Part shown: positions 25,486-33,522 of the stretch, in pieces | Position numbering within the stretch: position 1 is the first letter of the stretch | How the letters are laid out: every line of letters starts with the position of its first letter | NCBI GenBank assembly: GCA_016185395.1 | Contig: JACPNR010000004.1 | Location: 372,001-436,000, forward strand | Source of the DNA: Candidatus Korobacter versatilis | Lineage (GTDB): Bacteria; Acidobacteriota; Terriglobia; Terriglobales; Acidobacteriaceae | DNA: 64,000 nucleotides | Reading direction: 5' to 3' | Translations under genes and position numbers: made by a program | The notes under the pieces: model-generated | Seen by the model: the letters and a program-made list of their open reading frames with translations, nothing else | What the model was told of the DNA's origin: nothing | Database searches by the model: none

Positions 25486-26154
25486 TCAATCCGGCTCGGC
25501 GGCGCTTGCCTGGTGGACCAGGCTGACAAAGTCGCTCTCGCGGTCGAGGAACCATCCGGCCAAAGCTGTCTTGCCGACGGCGCCGGTCACCGATGTGACC
25601 CGATGCTGCAGGTCGGGGGCGAGCGCGAAGAAGATGGCGTCGCCGGGCCCGGTGTTACGGATCGCCCAAAGCACCTGCTTCGAGCTGCGCGAGCGCATTT
25701 CTAGGGCTCCGCCTTCATACACTTCGCCGAGGTTCAGGGTGATGGAAAGCTGGCGGCCGTCTACCAGGTCGTCGTGCCAGGAATCGAAATGCTCGGGGCG
25801 CGGCAGCATGGTGTAGACGCGTCCCCAGAACCCGCGGATGGACTCGATACCGCTCAGTGCGCGCGCGAATGCGAGCGTCGAAGGCTGGTTCAGCATGAAG
25901 CGGAGCATCTGCACGGCGATGGAAGGCTGCAAGGTCAGGTCCGCGCCGACGCCCTTGCTCACGAAATCGCTAAACTTTCCGGAGGCAATGTCTGCGCGTA
26001 CCTTCGCCAACAACTCGGGCGGCAGAAACCCGCGGAAGACCACGTGGTGCTGGCGCTGGAACTGTTGTGCCAGCTCACGCATGGTCTCCGGCACGGGCAC
26101 GGTGACGCCGCTACGGTCAAGCCGGACCTGTGTCGCTGTAGAGGACGCGGTCAT
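25486..26154 (-). CDS. 2-oxoglutarate/Fe(II) oxygenase
   Basis: A 222-residue dioxygenase. The HxD iron site is in FDSWHDDLVDGRQLSITLNL and the distal His plus 2-oxoglutarate-binding Arg lie in ALAPDLQHRVTSVTGAVGKTALAGWF, as in prolyl-4-hydroxylase-like enzymes. It hydroxylates an unknown substrate. It overlaps the PhyH-type gene by 4 bp, so both oxygenases are made together, and it may tailor the RiPP or the surface glycan. Confidence 0.8.
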   Translation of the reverse strand: MTASSTATQVRLDRSGVTVPVPETMRELAQQFQRQHHVVFRGFLPPELLAKVRADIASGKFSDFVSKGVGADLTLQPSIAVQMLRFMLNQPSTLAFARALSGIESIRGFWGRVYTMLPRPEHFDSWHDDLVDGRQLSITLNLGEVYEGGALEMRSRSSKQVLWAIRNTGPGDAIFFALAPDLQHRVTSVTGAVGKTALAGWFLDRESDFVSLVHQASAAEPD

Positions 26155-27119
26155 CGCGGGCCATTACCTCCGAGAAGCGCTTGCGCGAGCGGCCCAAACG
26201 GCGCCAGCAGAGGTTCGAAGCGGGTGTAGCTCAGCAGGCTCCGGCTGATGAGTTTGAGTCGGTGGTCGAGGCTGGGTAATGGTCCGCTGAGCGCGACGAC
26301 CGTCTGGTCCGGCTTGAGCGCAGCCTGGGCACGCGACGAGAATTCCATGGCGGTGGAGATGCGGGGCGTGGCGCCGCCGTGGCAGGTGGAGCCCCAGTGG
26401 ATGACGTTGAAGTCCCAGCCCATCATCGCGCCGGCGCGGGCGGGCAGAGCGCGCGCTGCCTGAAGCAACTGTTTCGTTTCCGGCAAGGTGAAGCTCTTGA
26501 GGTCGAGGAACCCGCGAACGATGTTCTCGGGCACGAGGTCCTGCGGGACAACGTACATGCAACCGTTGTCGAGGGTGGCGTCGGAGAGCGCGAACCAGAC
26601 ACCGATGGCCTCGGGACGCTCGCGGTAGCCGCCCGAGTCCACGTGCGGCGGCCAGCCGTGTGAGCCGCGGGTGGGGCGCACGTAATGCGTCCATATGCCT
26701 TCGAGTTGGACGCAGTCTTCGCCCAACACTCGCCGGAGGAAGCGGAGCATGGGCGCAGTGCGAGTGGCGCGCCAAAATTCGTCGTAGACGAAGCTGAAGC
26801 CGGCCGGCCAGCCGGCGGCGACGAGGGCTTCGACCGCTTGGCGCATCGCTGCGGTGGCCTGGGGGGCGAGCGCTTCTTCAACATGGAAGTATCCGTGATT
26901 GGCCACGGCGCCGGCCGCCGCGGCGACGGTCTCATCGGTCATCGCCGGGCCGGCCATCTCGGCGCCCGCCGCGCCTTCCACCGAGAGTCCGGGCACGAGC
27001 TTGCGCCAGTAGTCCGCAGAAAGGGCACGTTCGCGCAAATCGGCGGGCAGGGCCACGATCGCGCGGCGGCGCATGAGCTCCGCCGCGACTCCTACCAACT
27101 CTTTTTCGTCGAGGGACAC
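26151..27119 (-). CDS. Phytanoyl-CoA dioxygenase (PhyH) family protein
   Basis: About 322 residues, with an Fe(II)/2-oxoglutarate oxygenase fold. The HxD motif lies in GWPPHVDSGGYRERPEAIGVWFALSDATLDNGCMYVVPQ, and the distal His in WGSTCHGGATPRISTAMEF with Arg for 2-oxoglutarate. PhyH proteins of bacteria act on small molecules, lipids and peptides. Start GTG at 27119, which follows TATAAT by only a few bases, implying a leaderless message. It lies 72 bp after the PRMT-like gene on the same strand. Confidence 0.82.
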   Translation of the reverse strand: MSLDEKELVGVAAELMRRRAIVALPADLRERALSADYWRKLVPGLSVEGAAGAEMAGPAMTDETVAAAAGAVANHGYFHVEEALAPQATAAMRQAVEALVAAGWPAGFSFVYDEFWRATRTAPMLRFLRRVLGEDCVQLEGIWTHYVRPTRGSHGWPPHVDSGGYRERPEAIGVWFALSDATLDNGCMYVVPQDLVPENIVRGFLDLKSFTLPETKQLLQAARALPARAGAMMGWDFNVIHWGSTCHGGATPRISTAMEFSSRAQAALKPDQTVVALSGPLPSLDHRLKLISRSLLSYTRFEPLLAPFGPLAQALLGGNGPR

Positions 27120-27125
27120 GCGTGG

Positions 27126-27131
27126 ATTATA
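27126..27131 (-). promoter_or_regulatory. Consensus -10 box, probable leaderless start of the PhyH gene
   Basis: Perfect TATAAT (minus strand, 27131 to 27126) with the GTG codon beginning at 27119. Transcription would be expected to begin about at the start codon. No Shine-Dalgarno is present and the -35 region is weak. Confidence 0.5.
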
Positions 27132-27190
27132 AGGCTGCTCGGGCGTGCGGGAAGCAGCGAATCTGCGGCCGCGCCGGTGAGCGTGCGGCG

Positions 27191-28333
27191 TCAGCGGCCG
27201 TACTTTTGCGACAGCTCGCTCACGCGCGAGAGGGCTTCTTGCCAGGTGTGGAAGCGCTGGGGAAAGGCGCTCGCGACACGGCGCGCGATCTCTTCGAGGA
27301 GGTTCTTTCCGTCCATCAACGCGAGCACCGTGCGATCGATCTCGCCATCCTGATCGAGCACGGGAGTGTGGGCGGAGGATTGCCGCTGCAGCCGCTCCGG
27401 CGACAGCGGCGCGCCGAACAAAGTGGACTGCCGAAAGGTGGCTTTCGAGCGGCCCCCGGGATCGGTCACCTGGGTGTTCCAGCGAAAGACGTAGCCATCG
27501 CCGACCAAGTCCGCGGCCAGGTGGATGGTGATGGAATCGCCCGTTTGGATGGGGACGGGCTCGGACCAAGGGAAAAACCCGCTGCCGTATATCAGTTCGG
27601 GCTCCCAAGGAGCACTGGTGAAGCGGACATCGTCGAACAGAACACTATCGAACCAGAGCGCGAAGCCATGGCCGATGCCATCGGCAGCGGCAGTCCAGGT
27701 GGCTTCGCGGCTGACGTTGGGGGATTCGATGGTGCGGTAGTCCAAGGTGACCCAGGGCTGCGGGCCGGCGAGGCACTGTTCCCTGCGCACACGTTCCTTG
27801 CGCCACATGTTGGTCGCGTGACGCAGGCCGGCGTCCAGGACGAGGCCGTAGTGGTTGTGTTCCCAACCCCGGCGGAGGCGTTGGGATATCTCGGGCGCGG
27901 TCACGGGCGCGAACCACAACGCATCTTCTTGTGGAAGGAGCACGCCGCCGGGTGCGAGGAACCTGCGACGAGCGTCCACGATGGAGGGGATGAGGTGTTG
28001 GTACAAAGGCAGGACGCCGCGCAGGTCGGAGACGATAACATCCACTTTTTCGGGTAGTTGCACGCGGGTGGAGAAGTCCTGGATGAACACGATGCGGTCG
28101 GCGTAGCCATTCGCGTGCGCCAACGCGCGGCCGAGCTCGATGGCGTCACCGTGCTCGATAGCGTAGACGCGCCGCGCGCCGGCGCGACAAGCGAGCAGAC
28201 TCAGGATCCCGGGGCCGCAGCCCAGGTCCAGCACCACGCTGTTTGGCCGGACCGCTTTGCGCAACGCGTTGTCATACGCGCCGGTGCGCCGTTCATCCGC
28301 CACCATGTTGGCATACGCAGCGAGGTTAAACAT
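27191..28333 (-). CDS. PRMT-like methyltransferase with C-terminal PqqD/RRE-like domain (RiPP tailoring)
   Basis: A 380-residue protein. Residues 1-300 look like a protein arginine methyltransferase: MVADERRTGAYDNALRKAV, VVLDLGCGPGILSLLACRAGARRVYAIE, FSTRVQLPEKVDVIVSDLRGVLP, and a beta-barrel with GYVFRWNTQVTDPGG. The final ~60 residues (EIDRTVLALMDGKNLLEEIARRVASAFPQRFHTWQEALSRVSELSQKYG) resemble PqqD, the winged-helix fold that binds RiPP leader peptides. If so, the enzyme would be guided to the precursor at 29345-29485, whose core has one Arg near its end. Starts 8 bp inside the kinase gene. Activity and the PqqD call are inference from pattern recognition. Confidence 0.7.
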   Translation of the reverse strand: MFNLAAYANMVADERRTGAYDNALRKAVRPNSVVLDLGCGPGILSLLACRAGARRVYAIEHGDAIELGRALAHANGYADRIVFIQDFSTRVQLPEKVDVIVSDLRGVLPLYQHLIPSIVDARRRFLAPGGVLLPQEDALWFAPVTAPEISQRLRRGWEHNHYGLVLDAGLRHATNMWRKERVRREQCLAGPQPWVTLDYRTIESPNVSREATWTAAADGIGHGFALWFDSVLFDDVRFTSAPWEPELIYGSGFFPWSEPVPIQTGDSITIHLAADLVGDGYVFRWNTQVTDPGGRSKATFRQSTLFGAPLSPERLQRQSSAHTPVLDQDGEIDRTVLALMDGKNLLEEIARRVASAFPQRFHTWQEALSRVSELSQKYGR

Positions 28334-29324
28334 CGGCCGCCACCCGGCCGTTCGGGGCGTTCACGAGAGCGAAGTCTTCGAGGATGGCCTCACACAACTG
28401 CCGGACATTCGCGGGATCGTCCGCGGGAGTGACATGGCGGAGCGTGACCTGATTTGCCAGGAGACCCACGCGCTCGAGCTCGCGCGCCCGCATGTCGCCA
28501 TCGAGCAAGTGATTCGAAGTGGTGTTGGCGACCAGCGCCATCAGGGCTGCACTACCACTGACCGGCACGATGTTCGTACCCATGCCCCTCCCCGCGCGTG
28601 CTCCCAGCAAATAGATGACGGCCAAGGGAAGCGTCAGGGTCTCGAAGCGGTATGAGTTGCCGCGCAGATCGAGGTAGCGCTTGTCCCAGGTCGGAGTAAG
28701 CCGTGGGAGGGCCTCGGGCGTACCGAAGAGACAGGTCACGGAGTCATCCCACAAACGCACCAGCGGATTGCCGGGGCGCACCATGAAGCCCCCCGCTTGC
28801 TCGACCACCACGGCGGTATCGTCGGTGAGGATGGCGTTACCAAGCTGTGCGAATGCTGCGGCGGTGGTGGACTTGCCTGCGCCCTGTGGCCCGACCAGCG
28901 CGAGGGCGCAGTCTCCGACGCGGACCGCACTGGCATGCAAGCTGAGATGACCGCGGAGCCTGAGGACATACGCCAGCACAGGACCGAGCAAGTAAGTAGC
29001 GGTGTCTTCGAGTGTACCGGCCGGCGATGCGGCCCAAACGTTCGCGCCTGCGCGGTCGACCACAAAACTAGTGCCGTCCGCGTACAGCATGCGCAGGTAG
29101 GCGCCGCCCGCGAGACGACTCGCGGTGAGCAATGGCCGGCGATTGGCGGCAAGCTGCGGGCTGACATAGAACTGCTCACACGGGCATGACGGAATATCTA
29201 TGGGAGGCGGGGCGGCGAGGAAAACACGAAGATCTGGAGGTGTGAGGGTATTAGAGAGCGGCTCCAGGGCCGGCAGGCTGGAGTCCGCGGCGATCAACAG
29301 GCCGAATAGAGAATAGAACCACAC
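28326..29324 (-). CDS. HprK-like P-loop kinase (lasso precursor kinase type)
   Basis: A 332-residue protein with the HprK-like C-terminal kinase fold. LSLHASAVRVGDCALALVGPQGAGKSTTAAAF gives the Walker A loop at about 145-152, with ILTDDTAVVVEQ as the acidic site. Stand-alone HprK-like kinases (PadeK, ThcoK) in lasso-peptide clusters phosphorylate the C-terminal Ser of the precursor. The adjacent precursor here does end in Ser. GTG start at 29324, preceded by GGGGA; overlaps the methyltransferase start by 8 bp. A housekeeping HPr kinase is unlikely given the context and the divergent N-terminal half. Confidence 0.8.
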   Translation of the reverse strand: MWFYSLFGLLIAADSSLPALEPLSNTLTPPDLRVFLAAPPPIDIPSCPCEQFYVSPQLAANRRPLLTASRLAGGAYLRMLYADGTSFVVDRAGANVWAASPAGTLEDTATYLLGPVLAYVLRLRGHLSLHASAVRVGDCALALVGPQGAGKSTTAAAFAQLGNAILTDDTAVVVEQAGGFMVRPGNPLVRLWDDSVTCLFGTPEALPRLTPTWDKRYLDLRGNSYRFETLTLPLAVIYLLGARAGRGMGTNIVPVSGSAALMALVANTTSNHLLDGDMRARELERVGLLANQVTLRHVTPADDPANVRQLCEAILEDFALVNAPNGRVAADV

Positions 29325-29344
29325 TGCCTGAGTTCCCCACGAGA

Positions 29345-29485
29345 CTAACTCCTGGCGTTCTTCCCGTCATTCGACTTGGTAACGGTCGTGGTCTGGGTGA
29401 TGGCGCGGATGTCGCCATAGACGACGAGCTTCGGAGCACGGTACAGCTTGGGCGTCGCCATCTGGCTTTCTGCTTGATTCTTCAT
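29345..29485 (-). CDS. Lasso-type RiPP precursor peptide (46 residues)
   Basis: A small gene with a strong GGGGAG site 8 bases before its ATG. The leader contains YRAPKLVVYGDIRAIT, an exact match to the lasso leader pattern Y-x2-P-x-L-x3-G-x5-T (Tyr15, Pro18, Gly24, Thr30). Thr30 would be the conserved -2 residue, so the predicted core is residues 32-46, TTTVTKSNDGKNARS. Asp at core position 9 could close a macrolactam with the residue-1 amine; the tail is GKNARS with C-terminal Ser. Residue 1 is Thr, less usual than Gly. It sits between the cyclase and kinase genes. The cleavage point and ring are predictions, and the product is unverified. Confidence 0.82.
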   Translation of the reverse strand: MKNQAESQMATPKLYRAPKLVVYGDIRAITQTTTVTKSNDGKNARS

Positions 29486-29489
29486 GCGC

Positions 29490-31352
29490 TCATCTCCCCA
29501 CAAGTTGCTCTTTTATATCGAATGGGCCCTGGGAATGCAACCATAGATTCAGTACGACGGCGCGTAGATTCACGCGGTAGGCCTCGCGCCACGCCCCTGC
29601 CGGGGTGGGCAGCAGCTCCCAGTCGGAGCGGACGTAATGGGCCAGCGCGGGATGCCGCGGCACCGAGCGAACCGGATCCAACCTTCCCGCCTCCAGATAT
29701 TTGCGCAGCGGGTCGGCTGCCATCACGGCCTTGGGGCGGCGGCGGACGGGTTCCGGCAGTACGCCGCGCATCGCTTCCCGGATGAGCAGCTTGCGCAGGG
29801 ACCACGGCACCGGCGGCACGCCCATCATGTAATCGATCATGCGCAGGTCGAAATAGGGATAGCGCACCGCGATGGGCTCGTGCGTCGTGCCCGGGTCGTA
29901 GCCTTCGAAAAGCTGTGGCCAGGAGTATCCGGTCAAGGAGCTTTGGAGCCAGGCGCGAGGATGGTCGCCCGGCGGAGTCTGCGCGGAGCGTTGTTCCCAC
30001 AGCCGATGGAGGTCCAGCCGCGCGGCGAGTCCCGGTTCGAGCCACTCGGGGTACGGGACCCAATCGGTCCGCCGGTCGACCTTATTCTTCAGTCTTGCCC
30101 AAAGACCGTTGAGGAACGAGCGCGGCTCTCCGAGGGAGGCGCGCAGGGCCTCCGCGATGAACGGCCGATACTGCTTTTTCCGCAACGTGGCGAGCAGGGA
30201 GCGGCGGATGGAGGCGACAAAGAGCGGATCGCCGCCGTTGCCATCGAGCAGCACGCGGCTGTGCTTCGCCATGACGGCGAACTCGTCGGCAAAGAGCGCT
30301 GCGCCGGCGCTCTTGATCTCCGGCTCGGGCGCGCGCCACGCCGCTTGCTGCCAGCGCTCGAAGAGTGCGTAGTCGTCGCCGGTGAAATAGTGGATGGGGA
30401 TGCCGAGTTGTTTTGCCACCAGGCCGGAGTAGTGGCGCTCTTCGTCGGGGAAGAGATGGTCAAAGACTTCGGTGTAGGCGCGCAGAGAGAAGGGCGCTCC
30501 GCCGGACTTCAGAAGGTCAAGCGCTGTGGCGGCGATGGATGAGGAATCCAGCCCGCCGGTCATGGATACGCTGACCGTACGCGTGCGCAACCGGTCGCTC
30601 ACTGCTTTCTGCAACAGGTCACGGAAGCGGTCCACGTAGTCCTGCTTGCGCTGGTAGCGGACGGTATCGCCGGGCTGGAGCGTCCAGTAGCGCTCGACGC
30701 GAAGCCCGGCTGCATCGCAGAGAAGGAAGTGTGCCGGCGGAAGACGGCGGATGTCCGCGTAGGAGGTGGCGCCCATCTCGTGGTTCACGTCGAAGAGCAG
30801 GAAGCCGGCGATGGCGCGGTCATCGAGAGCGCTGGAGACTTCGGGATGCAGCCGCAGGCAGCTCAGGGTGTTGCTGAACAGGAAGTGCTTCCCTTTGTCA
30901 GCGTAGTAAAACGGCTTGACGCCGAGATGGTCGCGCGCGCCGAAGAGGAGTTTGCGCGGGGCGTCCCAGATGACAAAAGAAAAATCGCCAAGCAGGTGCT
31001 CGACGCAGCGCTCGCCCCACTGCTGATAACTGGCGAGGATGAGGCGGGCGTCGTCGAGAGCGAGGGCGATGGGAGTTGTGCGTCTCGCGTTCAGCTTGGC
31101 GAGGAGTTCGTCGCGGGCGTCGATGCGGGCGTCGGCGACGATCCAGACCTGGCCGTCGAGCGCGAGCGGCTGCTGCTGCTCAGGGAAATCTTCGGCGGTG
31201 CGCAAGAGAGCGTGGCCGAGACCTATGGGGCCGTCGGCCCAGGTGGCGCACCCGTCTGGGCCGCGAAAGACGAGGAAATCGGTCATGCGGCCGAGCAGCC
31301 GCGCGTCTACCGGCGCGCCGTCCCGGTGATAGATTCCCGCATAGCCGCTCAT
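29490..31352 (-). CDS. Asparagine-synthetase-like lasso cyclase (C protein)
   Basis: A 620-residue AsnB homologue. The N-terminal glutaminase domain begins MSGYAGIY, with Ser instead of the catalytic Cys at position 2, so ammonia release from glutamine is unlikely. The synthetase domain retains the ATP-pyrophosphatase loop SMTGGLDSSSIA and the later EAMRGVLPEPVRRRPKA segment. Such enzymes adenylate an Asp/Glu side chain in the core and form the lasso macrolactam. The precursor gene starts 5 bp after its stop. It is the first gene on its strand, divergent from the nucleotidyltransferase gene, so a promoter lies in 31353-31405. Confidence 0.9.
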   Translation of the reverse strand: MSGYAGIYHRDGAPVDARLLGRMTDFLVFRGPDGCATWADGPIGLGHALLRTAEDFPEQQQPLALDGQVWIVADARIDARDELLAKLNARRTTPIALALDDARLILASYQQWGERCVEHLLGDFSFVIWDAPRKLLFGARDHLGVKPFYYADKGKHFLFSNTLSCLRLHPEVSSALDDRAIAGFLLFDVNHEMGATSYADIRRLPPAHFLLCDAAGLRVERYWTLQPGDTVRYQRKQDYVDRFRDLLQKAVSDRLRTRTVSVSMTGGLDSSSIAATALDLLKSGGAPFSLRAYTEVFDHLFPDEERHYSGLVAKQLGIPIHYFTGDDYALFERWQQAAWRAPEPEIKSAGAALFADEFAVMAKHSRVLLDGNGGDPLFVASIRRSLLATLRKKQYRPFIAEALRASLGEPRSFLNGLWARLKNKVDRRTDWVPYPEWLEPGLAARLDLHRLWEQRSAQTPPGDHPRAWLQSSLTGYSWPQLFEGYDPGTTHEPIAVRYPYFDLRMIDYMMGVPPVPWSLRKLLIREAMRGVLPEPVRRRPKAVMAADPLRKYLEAGRLDPVRSVPRHPALAHYVRSDWELLPTPAGAWREAYRVNLRAVVLNLWLHSQGPFDIKEQLVGR

Positions 31353-31405
31353 TCGTCCGTCACTTTAATGCATCGCGGAGCCGTTCCCCAAGCGCGGTTT
31401 TAGTT

Positions 31406-32695
31406 GTGAGGGACTGCTGGATTCACTATCCTGAGCGCAGAATTCTTGCTGACTTCCGCAGCCACTTGCCCGCTGAACTCAAACCCGCCACGCCGCCTTC
31501 GCCGGAGTTTGCGTTGCTGCTCGCCTGCGCGCGTGCAGCCGTGAATCCATCTGTGGGTGCGGCGCGGGTGGGCGAGCTGGCGCGATCCAAGGACCTGGAT
31601 TGGGAGAAGCTGCTGATCGTAGGCAGGAAGCACGCGCTGCGTCCGCTGCTGCACGAGCAGTTAAAGGCAGCCGCTACCGGCCTGGTACCACCGGCGATCC
31701 GCACGCGCCTGCACGACGTGGTGAACGATAACGCCCACTACAGCTTGCGGCTTACCCATGAACTGCTGCGGGTGGAGGCGGCGCTCCGCGAACGAGGAGT
31801 GCACGTCATCCCTTACAAGGGCCCCGTCCTAGCCGCGACTGCATACCGAAACTTTGCCACGCGGGTATTTCTCGATCTCGACATCCTCGTGCCGCCGGCG
31901 GAGGTGCCCGCAGCCAGGGCAGCGCTGCTGGCCCTGGGATACCGCTCCACGCCGGCGCTCACCCCGCGGCAACAAGCCGCGCTGCTGCGCTCGAATTGCG
32001 AGTCGTCCTTCGAACACCAGGAGCTCGAGACGTGGATCGAGTTGCATTGGCGTATCGCGCCAGTGCAGTTCGCGGTGGAGTTCGACGTGGAGCAAGGCTG
32101 GGGGCGCACGCGACGCCTGGCGCTCGGCGGCGGCGAAGTTCGCACGCTCGCGTCCGAAGACCTGTTACTGGTGCTCGCCGTGCACGCGGCGAAGCATCTG
32201 TGGCAACGCCTGTGCTGGCTCACGGACGTGGCGGCGGTCCTCGGTAGCGAGCCGAGCATCGACTGGACACGGCTCATGGCGGAGGCGGAACGGGTCTCCG
32301 CGCTGCGTATTGTTCTGATCACACTGCACCTGTGCGCCGAATCGCTGGGCGTCGCGCTGCCGGCAGAGGTGAACGCGGCGATCAGCGCCGACGCGGAAGT
32401 GAACGGCGTGGCGGACGCAGTGATGGCCGACATGTATGCCGAAGCCGGAGAGACCTCCTCCCTGCGCACGCATCGCCTGCTGCTACGCACGCGGTCGAGA
32501 TGGCGCGATAAGGGACGCTACGCGTTGCGCGTGCTGTTCACGCCCGGGGTGAGCGAGTGGGCCCTGCTGTCGCTGCCGGCGCCGCTCGCACCGCTTTATC
32601 CGGTGATACGCCTGGGGCGTGTTGCCGGGAAACTCCTGCGCGGTGCTGTCCGGACTCCGGCGCCACTCGACCCCTCGGCGCGAGCGCGCTCTTGA
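31406..32695 (+). CDS. Nucleotidyltransferase family protein (PF14907-type, RiPP-associated)
   Basis: About 429 residues. The core motif VIPYKGPVLAATAYRNFATRVFLDLDILVPPAEVPAARAALLALGYRS and the helical region VHAAKHLWQRLCWLTDVAAVL identify the NTP_transf_5-like group, which repeatedly co-occurs with lasso HprK-like kinases. In the pseudomycoidin system a nucleotidyltransferase is reported to act on the phosphorylated C-terminal residue. The GTG start at 31406 is tentative: no good ribosome site, and the frame is open well upstream. It is divergent from the cyclase gene and is followed by an ABC exporter with TTGA overlap. Confidence 0.78.
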   Translation: MRDCWIHYPERRILADFRSHLPAELKPATPPSPEFALLLACARAAVNPSVGAARVGELARSKDLDWEKLLIVGRKHALRPLLHEQLKAAATGLVPPAIRTRLHDVVNDNAHYSLRLTHELLRVEAALRERGVHVIPYKGPVLAATAYRNFATRVFLDLDILVPPAEVPAARAALLALGYRSTPALTPRQQAALLRSNCESSFEHQELETWIELHWRIAPVQFAVEFDVEQGWGRTRRLALGGGEVRTLASEDLLLVLAVHAAKHLWQRLCWLTDVAAVLGSEPSIDWTRLMAEAERVSALRIVLITLHLCAESLGVALPAEVNAAISADAEVNGVADAVMADMYAEAGETSSLRTHRLLLRTRSRWRDKGRYALRVLFTPGVSEWALLSLPAPLAPLYPVIRLGRVAGKLLRGAVRTPAPLDPSARARS

Positions 32696-33522
32696 GTCGC
32701 GCGAGCGCTTCGCCGAACGTGGACGCGGTGGTCCTCGAGTCCGTCAGCAAAGTATTTCGACACCGCCCGGCGCTGCTGAACCTCGCGGGACGCGAGCGCA
32801 GCGGAGAGACGCGTGCGCTCGATGGCGTTTCGCTCAGCGCACGCAGCGGCGAGATCCTCGTGCTGCTCGGTCCCAACGGCGGCGGCAAGACGACGCTGCT
32901 CAAGCTGGTGGGGACGATCCTGCTGCCGGACAGTGGCAGCGTGCGGGTGAATGGACTGGAGACGCGGACCCACGGCGACGCGGCGCGGCGGACCATCGGA
33001 TTCGCCGTCGCGAATGAGCGGTCGTTCTTCCCTCGCTTGACCGCGTTCGAGAACCTTGACCTCTTTGGCGTGCTCGAAGACCTGGCGCGCAAGGAACGCC
33101 ACGAGCGGGTCGACTGGACGCTCGCGACCACCGGCCTGGCTGCCGCGCGCAATACGCTGGTGATGAAGTTCTCGAGTGGGATGTACCAGCGCCTGGGAGT
33201 GGCGCGCGCGCTGCTCAAGCGTCCGCGCGTGCTGCTGCTCGACGAACCGACGCGCAGCCTCGACGTTCGCGGCGCCGAACACCTGTGGCAGGTCTTCCGG
33301 CAGATCGCCGCCGAAGGCAGCACCGTCCTGCTGGCGACCCACGATTTCGATGAGGCCGCGGCGCTGGGGAGCGAGGTCGTGATCCTGCAACGCGGCGTGA
33401 TACGCGCACGCGAGCGGCTCGCGGGCCACAGCAGCATCGATGCGCTGCGAGCGTTCTACCTGCGCGAGACGCAGTCCGAAGAGGGCGAAGCCGACGCAAC
33501 GCGGAACGAGGTGCGCCGGTGA
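32692..33522 (+). CDS. ABC-2 type exporter, ATP-binding subunit
   Basis: About 276 residues. Walker A LLGPNGGGKTTLLK at about 60-68, an unusual signature FSSGMYQRLGVARAL in place of LSGGQ, Walker B VLLLDEPTRSLD, and LATHDFDEA. The TTG at 32692 overlaps the preceding stop (TTGA) and is in frame; a GTG at 32719 is an alternative. It pairs with the permease at 33519 by a GTGA overlap. Its position next to the RiPP genes suggests export or self-protection, although polysaccharide or lipid export cannot be excluded. Confidence 0.88.
   Translation: MSRASASPNVDAVVLESVSKVFRHRPALLNLAGRERSGETRALDGVSLSARSGEILVLLGPNGGGKTTLLKLVGTILLPDSGSVRVNGLETRTHGDAARRTIGFAVANERSFFPRLTAFENLDLFGVLEDLARKERHERVDWTLATTGLAAARNTLVMKFSSGMYQRLGVARALLKRPRVLLLDEPTRSLDVRGAEHLWQVFRQIAAEGSTVLLATHDFDEAAALGSEVVILQRGVIRARERLAGHSSIDALRAFYLRETQSEEGEADATRNEVRR

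Noticed and set aside
31076-31405. Nucleotidyltransferase start far upstream at 31076
   Set aside because: The extra ~110 codons are Arg-rich antisense of the cyclase gene; the family begins near 31406.
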